A DNA stretch of 6,896 nucleotides from an uncultured Oscillospiraceae bacterium (GTDB taxonomy: Bacteria > Bacillota > Clostridia > Oscillospirales > Oscillospiraceae), in contig CAJUPG010000092.1 of NCBI GenBank assembly GCA_910588455.1, forward strand, positions 1 to 6,896, written 5' to 3'. The notes under the pieces are model-generated. The model saw only the letters and a program-made list of their open reading frames with translations, ran no database searches and was not told the origin of the DNA. Positions 5,872 through 6,896 of the stretch are shown here, in pieces. The position numbers and the translations under genes are program-made. Within the stretch, counting starts at the first letter, position 1. Each line of letters opens with the position of its first letter.

Positions 5872-5924
5872 AATCGGAGCATATCACCCTTAAAATCCGT
5901 AGTTTTCGATGATATGCTCCGATT
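5872..5924 (-). terminator. Probable terminator of ppdK (15-bp stem, 23-nt loop)
   Basis: AATCGGAGCATATCA (5872-5886) is perfectly complementary to 5910-5924. On the minus strand the hairpin begins 31 nt after the ppdK stop and is followed by ATTATTTTAT, a moderate U-tract. On the plus strand it is followed by TTAG. The 23-nt loop is long for an intrinsic terminator, and AAAA/TTTT inside it can pair to shorten it. A small, almost perfect palindrome, CCTATTTCAATAGG (5929-5942), lies between it and the gene. Confidence 0.6.
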
Positions 5925-5955
5925 TTAGCCTATTTCAATAGGTTTTCAGAACTTT

Positions 5956-6896
5956 TTACTTGTTTTCGGTCGCTCTGGGATTTTTTATAGCTGCCTGGGC
6001 CGCCGCCAGCCGGGCGATGGGCACCCGGAAGGGGGAGCAGGACACATAGTCCAGGCCGATGTCGTGGCAGAACATGACGGAGGAGGGGTCGCCGCCGTGC
6101 TCGCCGCAGATGCCCAGGTGCACGTTGGGGTTGGTGGACCGGCCCCAGCGGGCGGCGTTGGAAATCAGACGGCCCACGCCGTGCTGATCCAGACGGGCGA
6201 AGGGATCGCTCTCGAAGATCTTCTTCTCATAGTAGGCATCCAGGAACTTGCCCGCGTCGTCCCGGCTGAAGCCGAACACCAGCTGGGTCAGGTCATTGGA
6301 GCCGAAGGAGAAGAAGTCGGAGTGAGGCGCAATGTCGTCGGCGGTCATAGCCGCCCGGGGAATCTCAATCATGTTGCCCACCTGATACTTCAAATCCGTA
6401 CCGGACGCCTTGATAATCTCGTCGGCCACGCCGGTAATGATGCTCTTCACATAGGAGAACTCCTTCAGCTCACCCACCAGGGGAATCATGATCTCGGGGA
6501 CGATGGTCCACTCGGGATGGCGGGCCTGGACGGCCAGGGCGGCCTTGATGACGGCCCGGGTCTGCATCTTGGCGATCTCCGGGAAGGTGACGCTCAGGCG
6601 GCAGCCCCGGTGGCCCATCATGGGATTGAACTCATGCAGGCTGGCAATGACGGACTTGATCTCCGCCACGGACTTGCCCATATCCCGGGCCATCTGCTGA
6701 ATGTCCTCCTCCTCGGTGGGGACGAACTCGTGCAGGGGGGGGTCCAGGAACCGGACCGTCATGGGCCGGCCCTCCAGGGCCTCGTACATGGCCTCAAAGT
6801 CGCCCTGCTGCATGGGCTCCAGCTTGGCCAGAGCCTTCTCCCGCTGCTCCACGGTGTCGGAGCAGATCATCTCCCGGATGGCGGGGATGCGGTCGG
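5956..6896 (-). CDS. ppdK: Pyruvate, phosphate dikinase, C-terminal part (5' end outside window)
   Basis: PPDK interconverts pyruvate + ATP + Pi and PEP + AMP + PPi; in anaerobes it often works with PPi in glycolysis. Only the C-terminal PEP/pyruvate-binding barrel is present, about 312 codons of an enzyme normally near 875 residues. The frame is open to the window edge (DRIPAIRE precedes Met at 6870), so that Met is internal. Counting from it, visible motifs are VRFLDPPLHEFVPTEEED (Arg40), GHRGCRL (Arg88), PEIMIPLV, GNMIEIPRAA (Glu169), FFSFGSNDLTQ (Asn192, Asp193), ICGEHGGDPSS with Cys255, and SCSPFRVPIARLAAAQA. Cys255 corresponds to the catalytic cysteine Cys831 of the Clostridium symbiosum enzyme. 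The ATP-grasp and phosphohistidine domains would lie to the right. No substitution in the active-site motifs was seen. The gene is convergent with the murA operon and ends in its own hairpin. Confidence 0.96.
   Translation of the reverse strand, partial: DRIPAIREMICSDTVEQREKALAKLEPMQQGDFEAMYEALEGRPMTVRFLDPPLHEFVPTEEEDIQQMARDMGKSVAEIKSVIASLHEFNPMMGHRGCRLSVTFPEIAKMQTRAVIKAALAVQARHPEWTIVPEIMIPLVGELKEFSYVKSIITGVADEIIKASGTDLKYQVGNMIEIPRAAMTADDIAPHSDFFSFGSNDLTQLVFGFSRDDAGKFLDAYYEKKIFESDPFARLDQHGVGRLISNAARWGRSTNPNVHLGICGEHGGDPSSVMFCHDIGLDYVSCSPFRVPIARLAAAQAAIKNPRATENK

Larger units (their letters stand above)
5476..5955. other. AT-rich intergenic region without a long gene
   Basis: No open frame of family-like quality exists here on either strand. 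The stretch is more AT-rich than its surroundings from about 5560. It contains a perfect 10-bp palindrome CAGGCGCCTG (5525-5534), a TGATTA/TAATCA inverted repeat around 5595-5617, the orphan minus-strand promoter, ribosome binding site and mini-ORF, and the hairpin at 5872-5924. No transposase fragment, tRNA or CRISPR repeat was seen. Confidence 0.7.

Overview
The window looks like a housekeeping stretch of chromosome from a GC-rich, anaerobic, low-oxygen-adapted Firmicute. An Oscillospiraceae-type gut clostridium (Flavonifractor, Pseudoflavonifractor or Oscillibacter relatives) is the best guess. This is inferred from the protein sequences, the GC-rich third codon positions, AGGAGG-type ribosome binding sites, and the mix of genes (PPDK, a flavoprotein-rubredoxin fusion, a WalJ-RlmH pair). 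No phylogenetic search was possible.

Layout. Positions 1-345 hold a small XRE-family repressor on the minus strand. Its near-consensus promoter overlaps three TTTACA-type repeats spaced exactly 23 bp apart. Divergent from it, 359-1571 carries a sigma-A promoter and hemW, a radical SAM haem chaperone. A new promoter at 1647-1675 starts what looks like a five-gene plus-strand operon: murA (peptidoglycan precursor synthesis, TTG start), an unrecognised 134-residue protein, walJ/yycJ (metallo-beta-lactamase fold), rlmH (23S rRNA methyltransferase, overlapping walJ) and a flavin reductase-like/rubredoxin fusion. Intergenic gaps are 28, 8, -7 and 22 nt. The operon ends at a perfect 20-bp hairpin terminator at 5432-5475.

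Positions 5476-5955 contain no long gene and are visibly more AT-rich than the rest. Within them, on the minus strand, lies a perfect consensus promoter (TTGACA, 17 bp, TATAAT) followed by a perfect AGGAGG and an ATG that opens only an 11-codon frame. This unit is bounded by hairpins on both sides and is the least explained part of the window. From 5956 to the right edge runs the C-terminal third of pyruvate phosphate dikinase on the minus strand, cut off by the window.

The murA operon combines envelope synthesis (MurA), cell-wall/DNA homeostasis (WalJ), ribosome modification (RlmH) and probable redox defence. HemW and PPDK are separately transcribed. I saw no CRISPR array, tRNA, rRNA, insertion sequence or phage gene. 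The candidates for new biology are the insulated minus-strand unit at 5430-5810, the iterated operator of the small regulator, and the unknown protein between murA and walJ.
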